A stretch of 64,000 bases of DNA from Streptomyces sp. DH5 (lineage in GTDB: Bacteria > Actinomycetota > Actinomycetes > Streptomycetales > Streptomycetaceae). Shown in pieces: positions 34,823-43,526 of this stretch. The translations under genes were made by a program, and so were the position numbers. Under the pieces are notes generated by a model, which searched no databases, was not told the origin of the DNA, and saw only the letters and a program-made list of their open reading frames with translations. Location: positions 62,001 to 126,000 of the forward strand of contig NZ_JAHWGP010000022.1 of NCBI RefSeq assembly GCF_020873915.1, given 5' to 3'. Positions within the stretch are counted from its first letter, which is position 1, and every line of letters begins with the position of its first letter.

Positions 34823-35833
34823 TCACGGGTGTGACGGTGCGGTTTCGCGAGGGGGTGGATCGCCCGCGTAACGGTCCGCCAGTACCGCCACCGCCGCCGC
34901 GACGGCCCGGCGCAGCCCGCTCGGCCCGAGCACCTCCGCCTCGACGCCGAGCCGCAGCAGATCGCCCGTCGCCACCGCCTCCGACTCCACGGACAGTTCC
35001 ACCTCCACCCAGCCCTCCGCGTCCGGTGGCCCCGCGTCCGCGAGCGCCCGCACCCCCACCGCCCCGAACTGCATCGGCAGCAGCTTCTGTCCGCGCGGCG
35101 ACAACCGCAGCCGGGCCGTGCCCTGCCGCGTCGCGGCCTCCATCCGCCGGGAGGACTCCGTCCAGTAGGCGGCCAGGTCGAACCCGGCGGGCCGGGTGAA
35201 CTCCCCGCCCGTCTCCGCCACCGTCCGGAACCTCGACACCCGGTAGGTGCGCACCGCGTCCTCCGTCAGCGCGACCAGGTACCAGATGCCGCCCTTCAGC
35301 ACGAGCCCCAGCGGCCCCAACTCCCGGTCCACCTCGCCGCGCCAGCGCCGGTAATGGGTCCGGAGCACCCTGCGGTCCCACACCGCCCGCGCGATCGGCT
35401 CCAGGAACGGCACCGGATCGGCGTCCCGGAACCAGGCCGGCGCGTCCAGGTGGAACCGCTCGCGCACCCGCCGCGCCCGCTCGGCCGGCTCCCCCGGCAG
35501 GGCCGCCTCCATCTTCAGCTGGGCGCTCGCCAGTACGGGGCCGAGCCCCAGGTCGCCGGCCGGTCCCGGCAGCCCCGCCAGGACCAGTGAACCCGCCTCC
35601 GCCTCCGTCAGCCCGGTCAGCCGGGTGCGGTAGCCCTCCAGCAGACGGTAGCCGCCCTCGGGCCCGCGTTCGGCCTGTACGGGAACCCCTGCGGCGCCCA
35701 GCGCCTCGATGTCCCGGTAGACGGTGCGCACCGACACCTCCAGTTCGGCCGCCAGCCGGGGCGCGGTCATCCGGCCGCGGTTCTGCAGCAACAGGAGCAG
35801 GGAGAGGAGGCGGTCGGCACGCATGGCGCTCAT
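34823..35833 (-). CDS. WYL-domain (YafY-type) transcriptional regulator
   Basis: 336 residues. N-terminal winged helix (RADRLLSLLLLLQNRGRMTA, PRLAAELEVSVRTVYRDIEAL) followed by a WYL domain (GPLGLVLKGGIWYLVALTED with YRVSRF) and a WCX-type C-terminus. Such regulators bind small ligands or nucleotides. An ATG at 35824 is an alternative start. Divergent from a DUF3224 gene, with a 37-bp palindromic region immediately upstream of its start, indicating that it controls itself and that gene. Confidence 0.9.
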   Translation of the reverse strand: MSAMRADRLLSLLLLLQNRGRMTAPRLAAELEVSVRTVYRDIEALGAAGVPVQAERGPEGGYRLLEGYRTRLTGLTEAEAGSLVLAGLPGPAGDLGLGPVLASAQLKMEAALPGEPAERARRVRERFHLDAPAWFRDADPVPFLEPIARAVWDRRVLRTHYRRWRGEVDRELGPLGLVLKGGIWYLVALTEDAVRTYRVSRFRTVAETGGEFTRPAGFDLAAYWTESSRRMEAATRQGTARLRLSPRGQKLLPMQFGAVGVRALADAGPPDAEGWVEVELSVESEAVATGDLLRLGVEAEVLGPSGLRRAVAAAVAVLADRYAGDPPPRETAPSHP

Positions 35834-35836
35834 TGT

Positions 35837-35873
35837 CCCGGCGTACCTGACAGAAGGTGTCAGGTACGCCGGG
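35837..35873. promoter_or_regulatory. operator-like palindrome between WYL regulator and DUF3224 gene
   Basis: CCCGGCGTACCTGACA (35837-35852) and its perfect complement (35858-35873) are separated by GAAGG. The core GTACCTGACA-N5-TGTCAGGTAC lies 4 nt upstream of the regulator's ATG and 60 nt before the divergent gene. A strong candidate for the WYL regulator's binding site; also a possible hairpin. Confidence 0.65.
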
Positions 35874-35932
35874 AAGGGTGGGGGACGCAGGGACGGCCAC
35901 CGGGCACGTCCGTCACCTCGGAAGGGACACCC

Positions 35933-36343
35933 ATGCCGACCACCCAGGTCACCGGCCACTTCACCTTCGCCGACTGGAAGGAGCGGCCCGTCACCCCGGA
36001 GGACACCGTCCCCCGGCTCGCGCACGCCACGGTCACCAACGCCTTCTCGGGCGGCATCGAGGCCGAGGCCACCACCTGCGACTACTCGATCACCTACCTG
36101 ACCGCGACGACCGGCGCTTTCGCGGGCATGGAACTCCTCACCGGCCGCGTCGACGGCCGCGAGGGCACCTTCTCCCTCGGGGAACGCGGCCGCTTCGCGA
36201 GCGACGGCACCGTGCACTGCACCATGGAGGTCGTCGAGGGATCGGGCACCGGGGAGCTGACGGGCCTGCGCGGCACGGGCGGCTTCACCTACCGGCACGG
36301 CGAGACGAAGGTGGCGTACACCTTCGCCTACGAGGTGGAGTGA
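35933..36343 (+). CDS. DUF3224 domain-containing protein
   Basis: 136 residues. All-beta, lipocalin/allene-oxide-cyclase-like DUF3224 fold (VTGHFTFADWKERPV, AEATTCDYSITYLT, GSGTGELTGLRGTGGFTY). Function unknown; typical partner of WYL/YafY regulators in Streptomyces. AAGGGA precedes the ATG. Likely derepressed through the palindrome at 35837-35873. Confidence 0.85.
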   Translation: MPTTQVTGHFTFADWKERPVTPEDTVPRLAHATVTNAFSGGIEAEATTCDYSITYLTATTGAFAGMELLTGRVDGREGTFSLGERGRFASDGTVHCTMEVVEGSGTGELTGLRGTGGFTYRHGETKVAYTFAYEVE

Positions 36344-36430
36344 GCGGACGGGGGACCACTCCCGTAAGTGCGTGGCCCGGCGAAAGCGCCACTGTGTACA
36401 GTGGACCAGCCTTCGCGCGCGCCGCGCGGC

Positions 36431-36504
36431 GCCTCCTTAGCTCAGATGGCCAGAGCAACGCACTTGTAATGCGTAGGTCGTCGGTTCGAATCCGACAGGG
36501 GGCT
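36431..36504 (+). tRNA. tRNA-Thr (anticodon TGT)
   Basis: 74-nt cloverleaf. Acceptor GCCTCCT/AGGGGGC (one T-G pair), D-arm TAGCTCAGATGGCCAGAGCA (shown to 20 nt), anticodon stem ACGCA/TGCGT with loop CTTGTAA (anticodon TGT at 36465-36467), T-arm GTCGG TTCGAAT CCGAC, discriminator T. CCA is not encoded. Followed 5 nt later by an intrinsic terminator. Confidence 0.95.
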
Positions 36505-36509
36505 CTGTG

Positions 36510-36542
36510 AAACCCCGGGTCAGGTCCTGACCCGGGGTTTTT
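36510..36542. terminator. intrinsic terminator of the tRNA
   Basis: AAACCCCGGGTCAGG (36510-36524), one-nt centre, exact complement 36526-36540, then TT. The right end touches the stop of the convergent kinase gene and can serve both. Confidence 0.85.
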
Positions 36543-37429
36543 CATGGCCTGCGATCGCGCAGGCGGCGGGCGATCTCCAGGTCGGCCTCGTCGAGGGGGC
36601 GGCCCTCCTCGGTCTCCCAGAGGCAGTTCTGCAGTACCCGTCCGTACGTCCACGCGCGGGCGCGTGTCCGGTCCAGGGCGAGGACGTCGGTCATGGCGTC
36701 GAAGCGCCAGAGGACGTCGTCGGGGTCGAAGTTGTTGGCGAGGGCGGGCCACAGATCGAAACCCGGGTCGCCCGCCAGGGGTTTGGGGTCGATGGCGAGC
36801 CAGGGGGCGCGGTCGGCGGCGAGGACGTTCTCGTCGTGGAGGTCCCAGTGCAGGAGGCGGTCACCGGGTTCGCCCGCGACCTCGCGCACGGCGGCGGCGC
36901 AGTCGGCGACGAGGCGGCGGGCGGCCGGGTCGGGGATGCGGGCGAGGACGGCGGGGGTCCGGTCGAGCATGGCCGGTGCGATGTCGCGGAGGTGACGCAT
37001 GCCGTCGGGGGCCGGGGTGGTGTGGAGGTGGGCGAGGAGGCGGGCGATGACCAGGACGCCTTCGTGGACGTCCGGCTGGTGGGCGAGCATGCGGGAGGCG
37101 TCGAGGCGCTCCAGGAGCATGGTGCCGGTGGGTTCGTCGTGGTCGAGGAGCCGGACGGCTCCGTCGCCGTTCCACAGGCGCAGGGCGGTCGGTTCGCCCT
37201 CGCTCTCGTGGTCGCGGATCTGGAGCTTCAGGACGGCCGGTGTGCCGTCCGCGCGGTGGACCGGGAGGACCAGGGCGCTCACGCCGTGCATGGGCGCCCC
37301 GGTGAGGCGCAGGTCCCAGCGGTCCAGGAAGGCGGCGGTGAGGTCCGGGAGGGCGGCGATGAAGGCGCGGCCCGCTTCCTTGTTGTACTTCTCCTGGGTG
37401 GCGGCGAGTTCCGGGGGGACGTCGATCAC
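36542..37429 (-). CDS. aminoglycoside phosphotransferase family kinase, APH(6)-like
   Basis: 295 residues. Protein-kinase-like fold. N-lobe Lys in AVLKLQIRDHES with a Glu-rich follow-up, Brenner motif LLHWDLHDENVL (catalytic Asp and Asn), and metal-binding IDPKPLAGDPGFDLWP, a signature of streptomycin 6-kinase / hydroxyurea phosphotransferase (APH_6_hur). It probably phosphorylates a small hydroxylated molecule. Streptomycin resistance should not be assumed, since many chromosomal homologues have other or unknown substrates. Confidence 0.85.
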   Translation of the reverse strand: MIDVPPELAATQEKYNKEAGRAFIAALPDLTAAFLDRWDLRLTGAPMHGVSALVLPVHRADGTPAVLKLQIRDHESEGEPTALRLWNGDGAVRLLDHDEPTGTMLLERLDASRMLAHQPDVHEGVLVIARLLAHLHTTPAPDGMRHLRDIAPAMLDRTPAVLARIPDPAARRLVADCAAAVREVAGEPGDRLLHWDLHDENVLAADRAPWLAIDPKPLAGDPGFDLWPALANNFDPDDVLWRFDAMTDVLALDRTRARAWTYGRVLQNCLWETEEGRPLDEADLEIARRLRDRRP

Positions 37430-37470
37430 ATGGGCACCGTAGCCCGGTCGGACGGCCGGAGGGGTGCCCT

Positions 37471-38445
37471 TCAGGGTTCCAGGACGACCTTTCCCGTGGT
37501 GTGCCTGTTCTGCAGGGCACGGTGGGCGGCGGCGGCCTCGCGGAGGGGGAAGCGGTGGACGGTGGGGGTGAGTCTGCCGTCGGCGGCCTGGGCGAGGGCG
37601 CGGAGTTCGAGGGTGCGGACGGGGTCGGCGCCGCCGGCCCGGCGGAGCATCTCGGGGCCGAGGACGTTGGTGGAGACGCCTTCGACGAGGTGGGGGGTGC
37701 CGCTGGTGATGCCCTGGGAGGACCAGCCGAAGACGATGTGCCGGCCGTGGGGGGCGAGGAGGGGGACCGCGGTGCGGGCGACGTCGCCGCCCACGCCGTC
37801 GTAGAGGAGGGTGATCTCGCCGTGGTGGGTGTCGAGCAGCCGGGGCCAGTCCGGGTTCGTGTAGTCGACGGCGAGGTCGGCTCCGGCGGCTTTCACGCGG
37901 GCCGTCTTGGCGGGGCCGCCGGCGAGGCCGATGACGGTGGCGCCGGCGTTCTTGGCGTACTGCGTGAGGAGGGTGCCGAGGCCGCCGGCCGCGGCCGGGA
38001 CGAGGACGACGTCGGTGGGGCCCGGCTCGGCGAACTGCACGATGCCCATGGCTGTGCGGCCGGTGCCGATCATGGCGACGGCCTGGGCGAAGTCGAGGTT
38101 CGGCGGGATCTCGTGGAGGCGGTCGGTGTCGGTGACGGCGAGTTCGGCGTAGCCGCCGGGGTGGAAGCCGAGGTGGGCGACGACGCGGCGGCCGAGCAGG
38201 TCGGTGGGGGTGCCTTCGCCGAGTGCGTCGACGACTCCGGCGATCTCGCGGCCGGGGACGGTCGGCAGGGTGGCCGGGGCGGGGCCGGGGCCCCGCACGC
38301 CTTCGCGCAGGGCGGTGTCGAGGAGGTGGACGCCGGCCGCGTGGACGGCGAGGCGGACCTGTCCCGGTCCGGGCCCGGGGTCTTCCACTTCCTCGTAGGT
38401 GAGGTTGTCCGGCGGGCCGAAGGCGTGGAGTCGGATGGCGTGCAT
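37471..38445 (-). CDS. zinc-binding-type alcohol dehydrogenase / quinone oxidoreductase
   Basis: 324 residues from ATG 38445. MDR superfamily. GroES-like N-terminal domain (MHAIRLHAFGPPDNLTYEEV; GVHLLDTALREG; VPGREIAGVVDALGEG) and NADPH-binding Rossmann domain (VLVPAAAGGLGTLLTQYAKN). No zinc-ligand cysteines are present, matching the zinc-free quinone reductase (QOR) branch. C-terminal TTGKVVLEP is typical. Likely reduces quinones or enones with NADPH. Confidence 0.88.
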   Translation of the reverse strand: MHAIRLHAFGPPDNLTYEEVEDPGPGPGQVRLAVHAAGVHLLDTALREGVRGPGPAPATLPTVPGREIAGVVDALGEGTPTDLLGRRVVAHLGFHPGGYAELAVTDTDRLHEIPPNLDFAQAVAMIGTGRTAMGIVQFAEPGPTDVVLVPAAAGGLGTLLTQYAKNAGATVIGLAGGPAKTARVKAAGADLAVDYTNPDWPRLLDTHHGEITLLYDGVGGDVARTAVPLLAPHGRHIVFGWSSQGITSGTPHLVEGVSTNVLGPEMLRRAGGADPVRTLELRALAQAADGRLTPTVHRFPLREAAAAHRALQNRHTTGKVVLEP

Positions 38446-38598
38446 GGGGGAGCCCTTCGGGGGTCGGTGCGTCGTCAGGGTCCCCACGGTGCGACCTCGA
38501 GCGAGGTCGAGGTCAAGTGTGGTGCGGGCCTGCAGGTGACATGTGGGGTGTCTTCGCAGGTGGGGCGGTTTGTCAGTGGTGGGGTGGAGTATGGGCGC

Positions 38599-39276
38599 AT
38601 GGTGAGGCGAGCGGCGGGCGGTTCCGGGGTGAGGGCGGCGCGGCGTCCGCAGGTGCGGCTGCCGGAGCCGGTGCGGTTCGAGGGGGGTGGGCTGGAGCCG
38701 GACGGGGATTACGACGGCGTGGAGTTCCGGGAGGAGGATTTCGCCGGGCAGGACGGCGGCGGGGCGCGGTTCATGGACTGCGCGCTGCGGGGGTGCGGGC
38801 TGGACGGGGTGCGGTTGTCGCGGGCGCGGGTCCTGGATTCGGTGCTGGCCGGGGTCCGGGGCGTGGGGACCGATCTCGCGGAGGCCACGTTGCGGGACGT
38901 CGAGGTGACGGATGCGCGGCTCGGGGGGACGCAGTTGCACGGGGCGGTGCTGGAGCGGGTGCTGATCCGCGGCGGGAAGATCGACTTCCTGAATCTGCGG
39001 GGGGCGCGGCTCAGGGACGTGGTCTTCGACGGGTGTGTCCTGGTCGAGCCGGACTTCGGCGGGGCGCGGCTGGAGCGCGTGGAGTTCGCGGACTGTGCGC
39101 TGAAGGCCGTCGACCTGTCGGGTGCCACGTTGTCGGACGTGGATCTGAGGGGTGCCGCCTCGCTGGAGATCGCGAGGGGGGTGGACCGGCTGTCGGGGGC
39201 GGTGATCAGCACGGCCCAGTTGCTGGATCTGGCGCCGGTGCTGGCGGGGGAGCTGGGGATCAGGGTGGAGGGGTGA
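38599..39276 (+). CDS. pentapeptide-repeat protein
   Basis: 225 residues from ATG 38599. From about residue 40 to 200 the sequence follows the A(D/N)LXX-type five-residue periodicity (EEDFAGQDGGGARFMDCALR; GADLAEATLRDVEV in spirit; DFLNLRGARLRDVVFDGCVL; LKAVDLSGATLSDVDLRGAA), which folds as a right-handed quadrilateral beta-helix. Some family members mimic DNA and bind gyrase; nothing here fixes such a role. The frame upstream of 38599 is antisense shadow of the dehydrogenase gene. Confidence 0.85.
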   Translation: MVRRAAGGSGVRAARRPQVRLPEPVRFEGGGLEPDGDYDGVEFREEDFAGQDGGGARFMDCALRGCGLDGVRLSRARVLDSVLAGVRGVGTDLAEATLRDVEVTDARLGGTQLHGAVLERVLIRGGKIDFLNLRGARLRDVVFDGCVLVEPDFGGARLERVEFADCALKAVDLSGATLSDVDLRGAASLEIARGVDRLSGAVISTAQLLDLAPVLAGELGIRVEG

Positions 39277-39292
39277 GCGGCGGGGGCGAGGG

Positions 39293-39832
39293 TCACTTCA
39301 GGCGGGGGTAGCGGGCCTGGAGGGTCCAGATGGCCGGGTTCTCGGCGAGGTCGTCGTGGAGATCGGTGAGGTCGGCGACGAGGTCGTGGAGGAAGTCGCG
39401 GGCCTCGCGGCGCAGTGCGGAGTGGGAGAAGGTCAGCGGGGGTTCGGAGGCGGGCAGCCACTCCGCTTCGATGTCCACCCAGCCGAAGCGCCGCTCGAAG
39501 AGGAGACGGTCGGTGGACTCGGTGAAGTCCAGTTCCGCGTACTGGGGGCGGGAGGCGCGGGAGCCGGCCGGATCCTGGTCGATGCGCTCGACGATGTCGC
39601 ACAGGGCCCACGCGAAGTCGAGCACCGGCACCCATCCCCAGGCTGTGGACAGTTCGCGGTCGGTCTCGGTGTCGGCGAGGTAGACGTCGCCGCAGAACAG
39701 GTCGTGGCGCAGGGCGTGGACGTCCGCGCGGCGGTAGTCGGTCTGCGGGGGGTCGGGGAAGCGGTGGGAGAGGGCGTAGCCGATGTCGAGCACGTGGGTG
39801 ATGGTGTCACGGCCGGGCGCACCGGCCCTCAT
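39293..39832 (-). CDS. conserved hypothetical protein (DUF7878-like)
   Basis: 179 residues, soluble, Trp/Asp-rich, no signal peptide. Segments LSTAWGWVPVLDFAWALCDI and RFGWVDIEAEWLP resemble a conserved Streptomyces family of unknown function. It is divergent from the M1 peptidase gene with an 11-nt gap between the starts. Start MRAGAPGRD is the longest; a later start is possible. Confidence 0.7.
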   Translation of the reverse strand: MRAGAPGRDTITHVLDIGYALSHRFPDPPQTDYRRADVHALRHDLFCGDVYLADTETDRELSTAWGWVPVLDFAWALCDIVERIDQDPAGSRASRPQYAELDFTESTDRLLFERRFGWVDIEAEWLPASEPPLTFSHSALRREARDFLHDLVADLTDLHDDLAENPAIWTLQARYPRLK

Positions 39833-39843
39833 AGGATCCGGGA

Positions 39844-41268
39844 GTGCGCTCCTACCGCCCCCGCTCCGGCCCCCGCAGTGTCGCCGCCGTGCTGCTCGCG
39901 GTGTCGCTGGCGGCGTGCGGGAGCGGTGCGGGGAGGGGTGTCGAGGGGGCGGGCGGTTCCGGGGCGGGCGATCCGTACTTCCCGCGGTCGGGCAACGAGG
40001 GCTATGACGTCCTCCATTACGACCTCGTCCTCTCCTACGACCCGGAGGCCCGCCACCTCACCGGCGCCGCGACGGTCACCGCCCGCGCGACGCGGGACCT
40101 CACGGCGCTCAACCTCGATTTGGAGGGTCTCGACGTCGAGGCCGTCACGGTCGGCGGCGCGCGTGCCCGGTGGAGCCGGGACGGCCAGGAGCTGACCGTC
40201 CGGCCGCGTGAGGCGCTCGACCGTGACGCGCGTTTCCGGGTCGTCGTCCGCTACTCCGGTGCGCCGGAGACGGTGACCGACCCGGACGGTTCCGAGGAGG
40301 GCTGGCTGCGCACCGCCGACGGTGCGGTGGCCCTGGGGCAGCCGGTGGGTTCGATGGCGTGGTTCCCGGGCAACCACCACCCTTCCGACAAGGCGACGTA
40401 CGGGGTGGAGGTGACCGTGCCGGAGGGGTTGCGGGTGGTGTCGAACGGGGAGCCGGCCGGGGAGGAGACGAAGGAGGGCCGGACGACCTTCCGGTGGCGC
40501 ACGGCCGAGCCGATGGCGAGTTACCTCGCCACCGTCGCGATCGGCAGGTACGAGATCGGGCGGACCACGACCGGGAGCGGGCTGCCCGTGTACACGGCGG
40601 TCGATCCCGAGCAGGCGGGTGCGAGCCGTGCGGTGCTGGCGCGGCTGCCGGAGGTGGTGGAGTGGGCGGAGCGGACCTTCGGGCCGTACCCGTTCTCCTC
40701 GGCCGGGGCGGTCGTGGAGCGTCCCGGTGACGTGGGGTACGCCCTGGAGACGCAGAACCGTCCGGTCTTCCCCGGGGCCCCGGACACGGCCCTGCTGGTG
40801 CACGAGATCGCCCACCAGTGGTACGGCAACTCCGTGTCCCCGCGGACCTGGCGTGACATGTGGCTGAACGAGGGCTTCGCGACGTACGCGCAGTGGCTGT
40901 GGCAGGAGGACCACGGCGGCGGCAGCGCGCAGCAGACGTTCGACGCGTTGTACGCCGGCGGGTACTTCCCGGACGCGGGGAGCAACGAGGCGGTGTGGGC
41001 CTTCCCGCCGGCCGACCCGCCGGACGCCGCGAGCATCTCCGCCACGCCGGTGTACTGGCGTGGCGCGATGGTGCTGCACAAGGTGCGGCAGACGGTCGGT
41101 GACGAGGCGTTCGGCGCGCTGCTGAAGGGCTGGGCGCGCGAGCACCGGCACGGCAACGCGGACACCGCCGCCTTCACGGCGTACGTGGAGAAGTCCGCCC
41201 CGGGCGAGGACTTCGGGGGGATCTGGGAGGAGTGGCTGTACGGGGAGGGCCGGCCGGAGCGGCCCTGA
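39844..41268 (+). CDS. secreted M1-family metallopeptidase (lipoprotein)
   Basis: 474 residues from GTG. Signal peptide with lipobox LAAC (Cys25). The M1 aminopeptidase core has an N-terminal beta saddle (YDVLHYDLVLSYDPEARHLT), and the zinc site is HEIAHQWYGN (His320, Glu321, His324) with Glu343 in WLNEGFA. The usual GAMEN exopeptidase motif is replaced by YALETQN, as in many actinobacterial M1 proteins. Probably a cell-envelope aminopeptidase. The C-terminal helical domain is short compared with PepN, giving ~half its length. Confidence 0.9.
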   Translation: MRSYRPRSGPRSVAAVLLAVSLAACGSGAGRGVEGAGGSGAGDPYFPRSGNEGYDVLHYDLVLSYDPEARHLTGAATVTARATRDLTALNLDLEGLDVEAVTVGGARARWSRDGQELTVRPREALDRDARFRVVVRYSGAPETVTDPDGSEEGWLRTADGAVALGQPVGSMAWFPGNHHPSDKATYGVEVTVPEGLRVVSNGEPAGEETKEGRTTFRWRTAEPMASYLATVAIGRYEIGRTTTGSGLPVYTAVDPEQAGASRAVLARLPEVVEWAERTFGPYPFSSAGAVVERPGDVGYALETQNRPVFPGAPDTALLVHEIAHQWYGNSVSPRTWRDMWLNEGFATYAQWLWQEDHGGGSAQQTFDALYAGGYFPDAGSNEAVWAFPPADPPDAASISATPVYWRGAMVLHKVRQTVGDEAFGALLKGWAREHRHGNADTAAFTAYVEKSAPGEDFGGIWEEWLYGEGRPERP

Positions 41269-41329
41269 GCCGGGTCCGGTCGTCCTGTCCGGTGGGGGCC
41301 GTGTCCGCCGCGCGGGGAGGGCCGCACGG

Positions 41330-41371
41330 CCGGAGCCCCGTCCCCGCGGGAAGCGGGGGACGGGGCTCCGG
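41330..41371. terminator. bidirectional terminator
   Basis: CCGGAGCCCCGTCCCCGC (41330-41347) pairs with 41353-41371 (one extra G bulge) between the convergent peptidase and terD genes. Confidence 0.8.
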
Positions 41372-41388
41372 TGCGGGAACGGCGTCCG

Positions 41389-41964
41389 TCAGACGTTCAC
41401 ACCGAAGTCCTGGGCGATGCCGACGAGGCCGGAGGCGTAGCCCTGGCCGACGGCGCGGAACTTCCACTCCGCGCCGTTGCGGTACAGCTCGCCGAAGACC
41501 ATGGCGGTCTCGGTGGCGGCGTCCTCCGACAGGTCGTAGCGGGCGATCTCGGCGCCGCCGGCCTGGTTGATGATGCGGATGTAGGCGTTGCGGACCTGGC
41601 CGAAGTTCTGCGAGCGGTTCTCGGCGTCGTAGATCGACACCGGGAAGACGATCTTGTCGATGTCGGCCGGGAGCGCGGCCAGGTTGACGTTGATCGCCTC
41701 GTCGTCGCCCTCGCCCTCGCCGGTGCGGTTGTCACCGGTGTGGACGATGGTGTTGTCCGGGGTCTGCTTGTTGTTGAAGAACACGAAGTGGGCGTCGGAG
41801 TAGACCTTGCCCTGCGTGCTGACCGCGATCGCCGAGGCGTCGAGGTCGAAGTCCGTGCCGGTGGTGGTGCGGACGTCCCAGCCGAGGCCCACGGTGACGG
41901 CGGTCAGGCCCGGAGCCTCCTTGGTGAGCGAGACGTTGCCACCCTTGGACAGGCTTACAGCCAT
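41389..41964 (-). CDS. terD: TerD family calcium-binding stress protein
   Basis: 191 residues. TerD fold: [60 protein letters not shown], and the Ca2+-coordinating acidic loop [19 protein letters not shown]. Cytoplasmic calcium-responsive protein linked to tellurite/stress tolerance and, in Streptomyces, to differentiation. Several paralogues are usual. GGGA ribosome site before the ATG. Confidence 0.93.
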   Translation of the reverse strand: MAVSLSKGGNVSLTKEAPGLTAVTVGLGWDVRTTTGTDFDLDASAIAVSTQGKVYSDAHFVFFNNKQTPDNTIVHTGDNRTGEGEGDDEAINVNLAALPADIDKIVFPVSIYDAENRSQNFGQVRNAYIRIINQAGGAEIARYDLSEDAATETAMVFGELYRNGAEWKFRAVGQGYASGLVGIAQDFGVNV

Positions 41965-42124
41965 TGTTGGGAGTCCCTTCCCTCGTTTACGTACGGCTAT
42001 GAAGCTACAGCTACCACCTTGAACGCCGGAGGGGGTGCGCCAGGTTCCGGGTCTCTTTACTTTCTTTACCCGACTGCGGATATTCGGGTGACGTGGTCGG
42101 TGCGGGCGCGGGAACCTGTATGTC

Positions 42125-42550
42125 ATGTCCGGTCCCCATGTCGTACGCGGCTCCGTCTCCCTGCCCGAGGCCGAGCTCATGTGGCGTTTCTCCAGGTCGT
42201 CCGGGCCCGGTGGGCAGCACGTCAACACCAGCGACACGCAGGTCGAACTGCGGTTCGACCTCGCCCGGACCGAGGCGCTGCCCGAGGTGTGGAAGCAGCG
42301 GGCGCTGGAGCGGCTGGCGGGGCGGCTGACCGACGGGGTGGTCACCGTGCGGGCCTCGGAGCACCGGTCGCAGTGGCGAAACCGGGAGGCGGCGGCGGTG
42401 CGGCTGGCCGCGTTGCTGGCGGAGGCGACGGCGGCCCCGCCGAGGCCGCGGAGGGCCACGCGGGTGCCGCGGGGGATCAACGAGCGGCGGTTGCGGGAGA
42501 AGAAGCGGCGGTCGGAGACGAAGCGGGGACGCTCCGCGCGGGACTGGTAG
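42125..42550 (+). CDS. arfB: aminoacyl-tRNA hydrolase ArfB-like (class I release factor domain)
   Basis: 141 residues. A single RF-1 catalytic domain with the GGQ motif in [20 protein letters not shown] and a Lys/Arg-rich C-terminal tail ([20 protein letters not shown]). This is the architecture of ArfB/ICT1, which rescues ribosomes stalled without a stop codon. The codon-recognition domain is absent, as expected. The start is at ATG 42125. Confidence 0.92.
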   Translation: MSGPHVVRGSVSLPEAELMWRFSRSSGPGGQHVNTSDTQVELRFDLARTEALPEVWKQRALERLAGRLTDGVVTVRASEHRSQWRNREAAAVRLAALLAEATAAPPRPRRATRVPRGINERRLREKKRRSETKRGRSARDW

Positions 42551-42590
42551 GGGTGAGGTGCCCCCCTGTCGGTTCCCCGCGGGTGGGCGG

Positions 42591-42620
42591 GGGTCGCTCG
42601 CGCAGTTCCCCGCGCCCCTT
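42591..42620. repeat. abundant Streptomyces intergenic repeat, copy A
   Basis: The stretch containing CGCGCAGTTCCCCGCGCCCC belongs, as I recall, to a short repeat family scattered through Streptomyces intergenic DNA. A related copy is at 57221-57252. Here it adjoins a truncated acetyltransferase remnant. Confidence 0.6.
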
Positions 42621-42631
42621 CGGGCGCGTCC

Positions 42632-42703
42632 CTACAGGGCGAGGGCGGCCTCGAGGTTCGCCGGGGTGATCGTTTCGAGACGCGGGGCCCCGGGGGTCGT
42701 CAT
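42632..42703 (-). pseudogene. N-terminal remnant of a GNAT-type gene
   Basis: The minus strand encodes [23 protein letters not shown], then TAG. This resembles the first ~23 residues of a GNAT acetyltransferase, with the rest missing and replaced by the intergenic repeat at 42591-42620. Probably a deletion remnant. Confidence 0.45.
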
Positions 42704-42755
42704 GCGGGGAGGGCAGGCGGGGGAACGGCGGCGGTAAAAGGGGTTTCGGGAGCGC

Positions 42756-43340
42756 TCAGCCCAACTGGCGGTAGCGGCCACGGAAGTAGGTGAGCGGGCC
42801 GCCCTCCGCGCTCGGTACGGCGGCCGTCATCACGCGGCCGATCACGAGGGTGTGGTCCCCGGCCGGCACCCGCTGCTCGGTGCGGCACTCCAGGGTCGCC
42901 AGCGCGCCGCCGACCAAGGGGGCGCCGCTGTACTCGCCCCGCCGGTGGGGGAGGCCCGCGAACAGCAGGCGGTCGCTGACACGGCCCTTCATCGAGAAGC
43001 GGCCCGCGATGTGCCGCTGGCTCTCGGAGAGGACGGAGACCGCCCACACCGGCTGCTCGTCGAGGAGTTCGTCCATGCGGGAGCCCTCGCGCAGGCTGAC
43101 CAGCACCAGCGGGGGATCCAGGGAGACGGAGAGGAAGGCGGTCGCGGTCATGCCGACGTCCTCGCCGTCCGGCGCCTCCGGGTCGTCCGGGTCCAGCGGC
43201 GGCTCCTTCGCGGTCACCAGGACCACGCCGGCGGCAAGGCGGGACATGGCGGCACGGAACTCGTCGTTGCTCACCCCCTCAGCATGCCGGGCGGGCGGCG
43301 GAACGGTGATCGTGGCCGGGAGGGCGGGAGTGTTCAGCAC
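42756..43340 (-). CDS. flavin reductase family protein
   Basis: 194 residues. FMN-binding split-barrel of the flavin:NAD(P)H reductase group (SNDEFRAAMSRLAAGVVLVT; VGMTATAFLSVSLDPPLVLV; HTLVIGRVMTA; LTYFRGRYRQLG). Supplies reduced flavin to two-component monooxygenases. An acidic insertion (DPDDPEAPDGED) sits in the first loop. A start at GTG 43274 (SNDEFRAAM) is an equally good alternative to the ATG at 43340. Confidence 0.88.
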   Translation of the reverse strand: MLNTPALPATITVPPPARHAEGVSNDEFRAAMSRLAAGVVLVTAKEPPLDPDDPEAPDGEDVGMTATAFLSVSLDPPLVLVSLREGSRMDELLDEQPVWAVSVLSESQRHIAGRFSMKGRVSDRLLFAGLPHRRGEYSGAPLVGGALATLECRTEQRVPAGDHTLVIGRVMTAAVPSAEGGPLTYFRGRYRQLG

Positions 43341-43510
43341 ACCGGGAACGCTAATCTCCGCCCCACGGGCACCGCATCGGACCCCGGCCCGATCCGGGAC
43401 CTAGGACCAACGCCCGATCCGGGCACGGGTCCAGCCCAACCGCCGTAAAAACCGTGTTCGGTGAGGCACGGGGAAACGACGGAGGGACTGCGCAATTGTT
43501 CACGTTTAGC

Positions 43511-43526
43511 TGTGACTTGAGTCACA
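43511..43526. promoter_or_regulatory. BldD-type palindrome upstream of cdgB
   Basis: TGTGACT-TG-AGTCACA, 7-bp perfect arms, resembles the BldD box (TNAC...GTNA symmetry). It is 130 nt before the preferred cdgB start. In S. coelicolor cdgB is a reported BldD target, and BldD binds DNA as a c-di-GMP-assembled dimer, so this site would close a feedback loop. Confidence 0.65.

Noticed and set aside
36542-37429. Streptomycin resistance gene
   Set aside because: Family likeness to APH(6) only; no streptomycin biosynthesis genes are adjacent and such homologues are common chromosomal genes.
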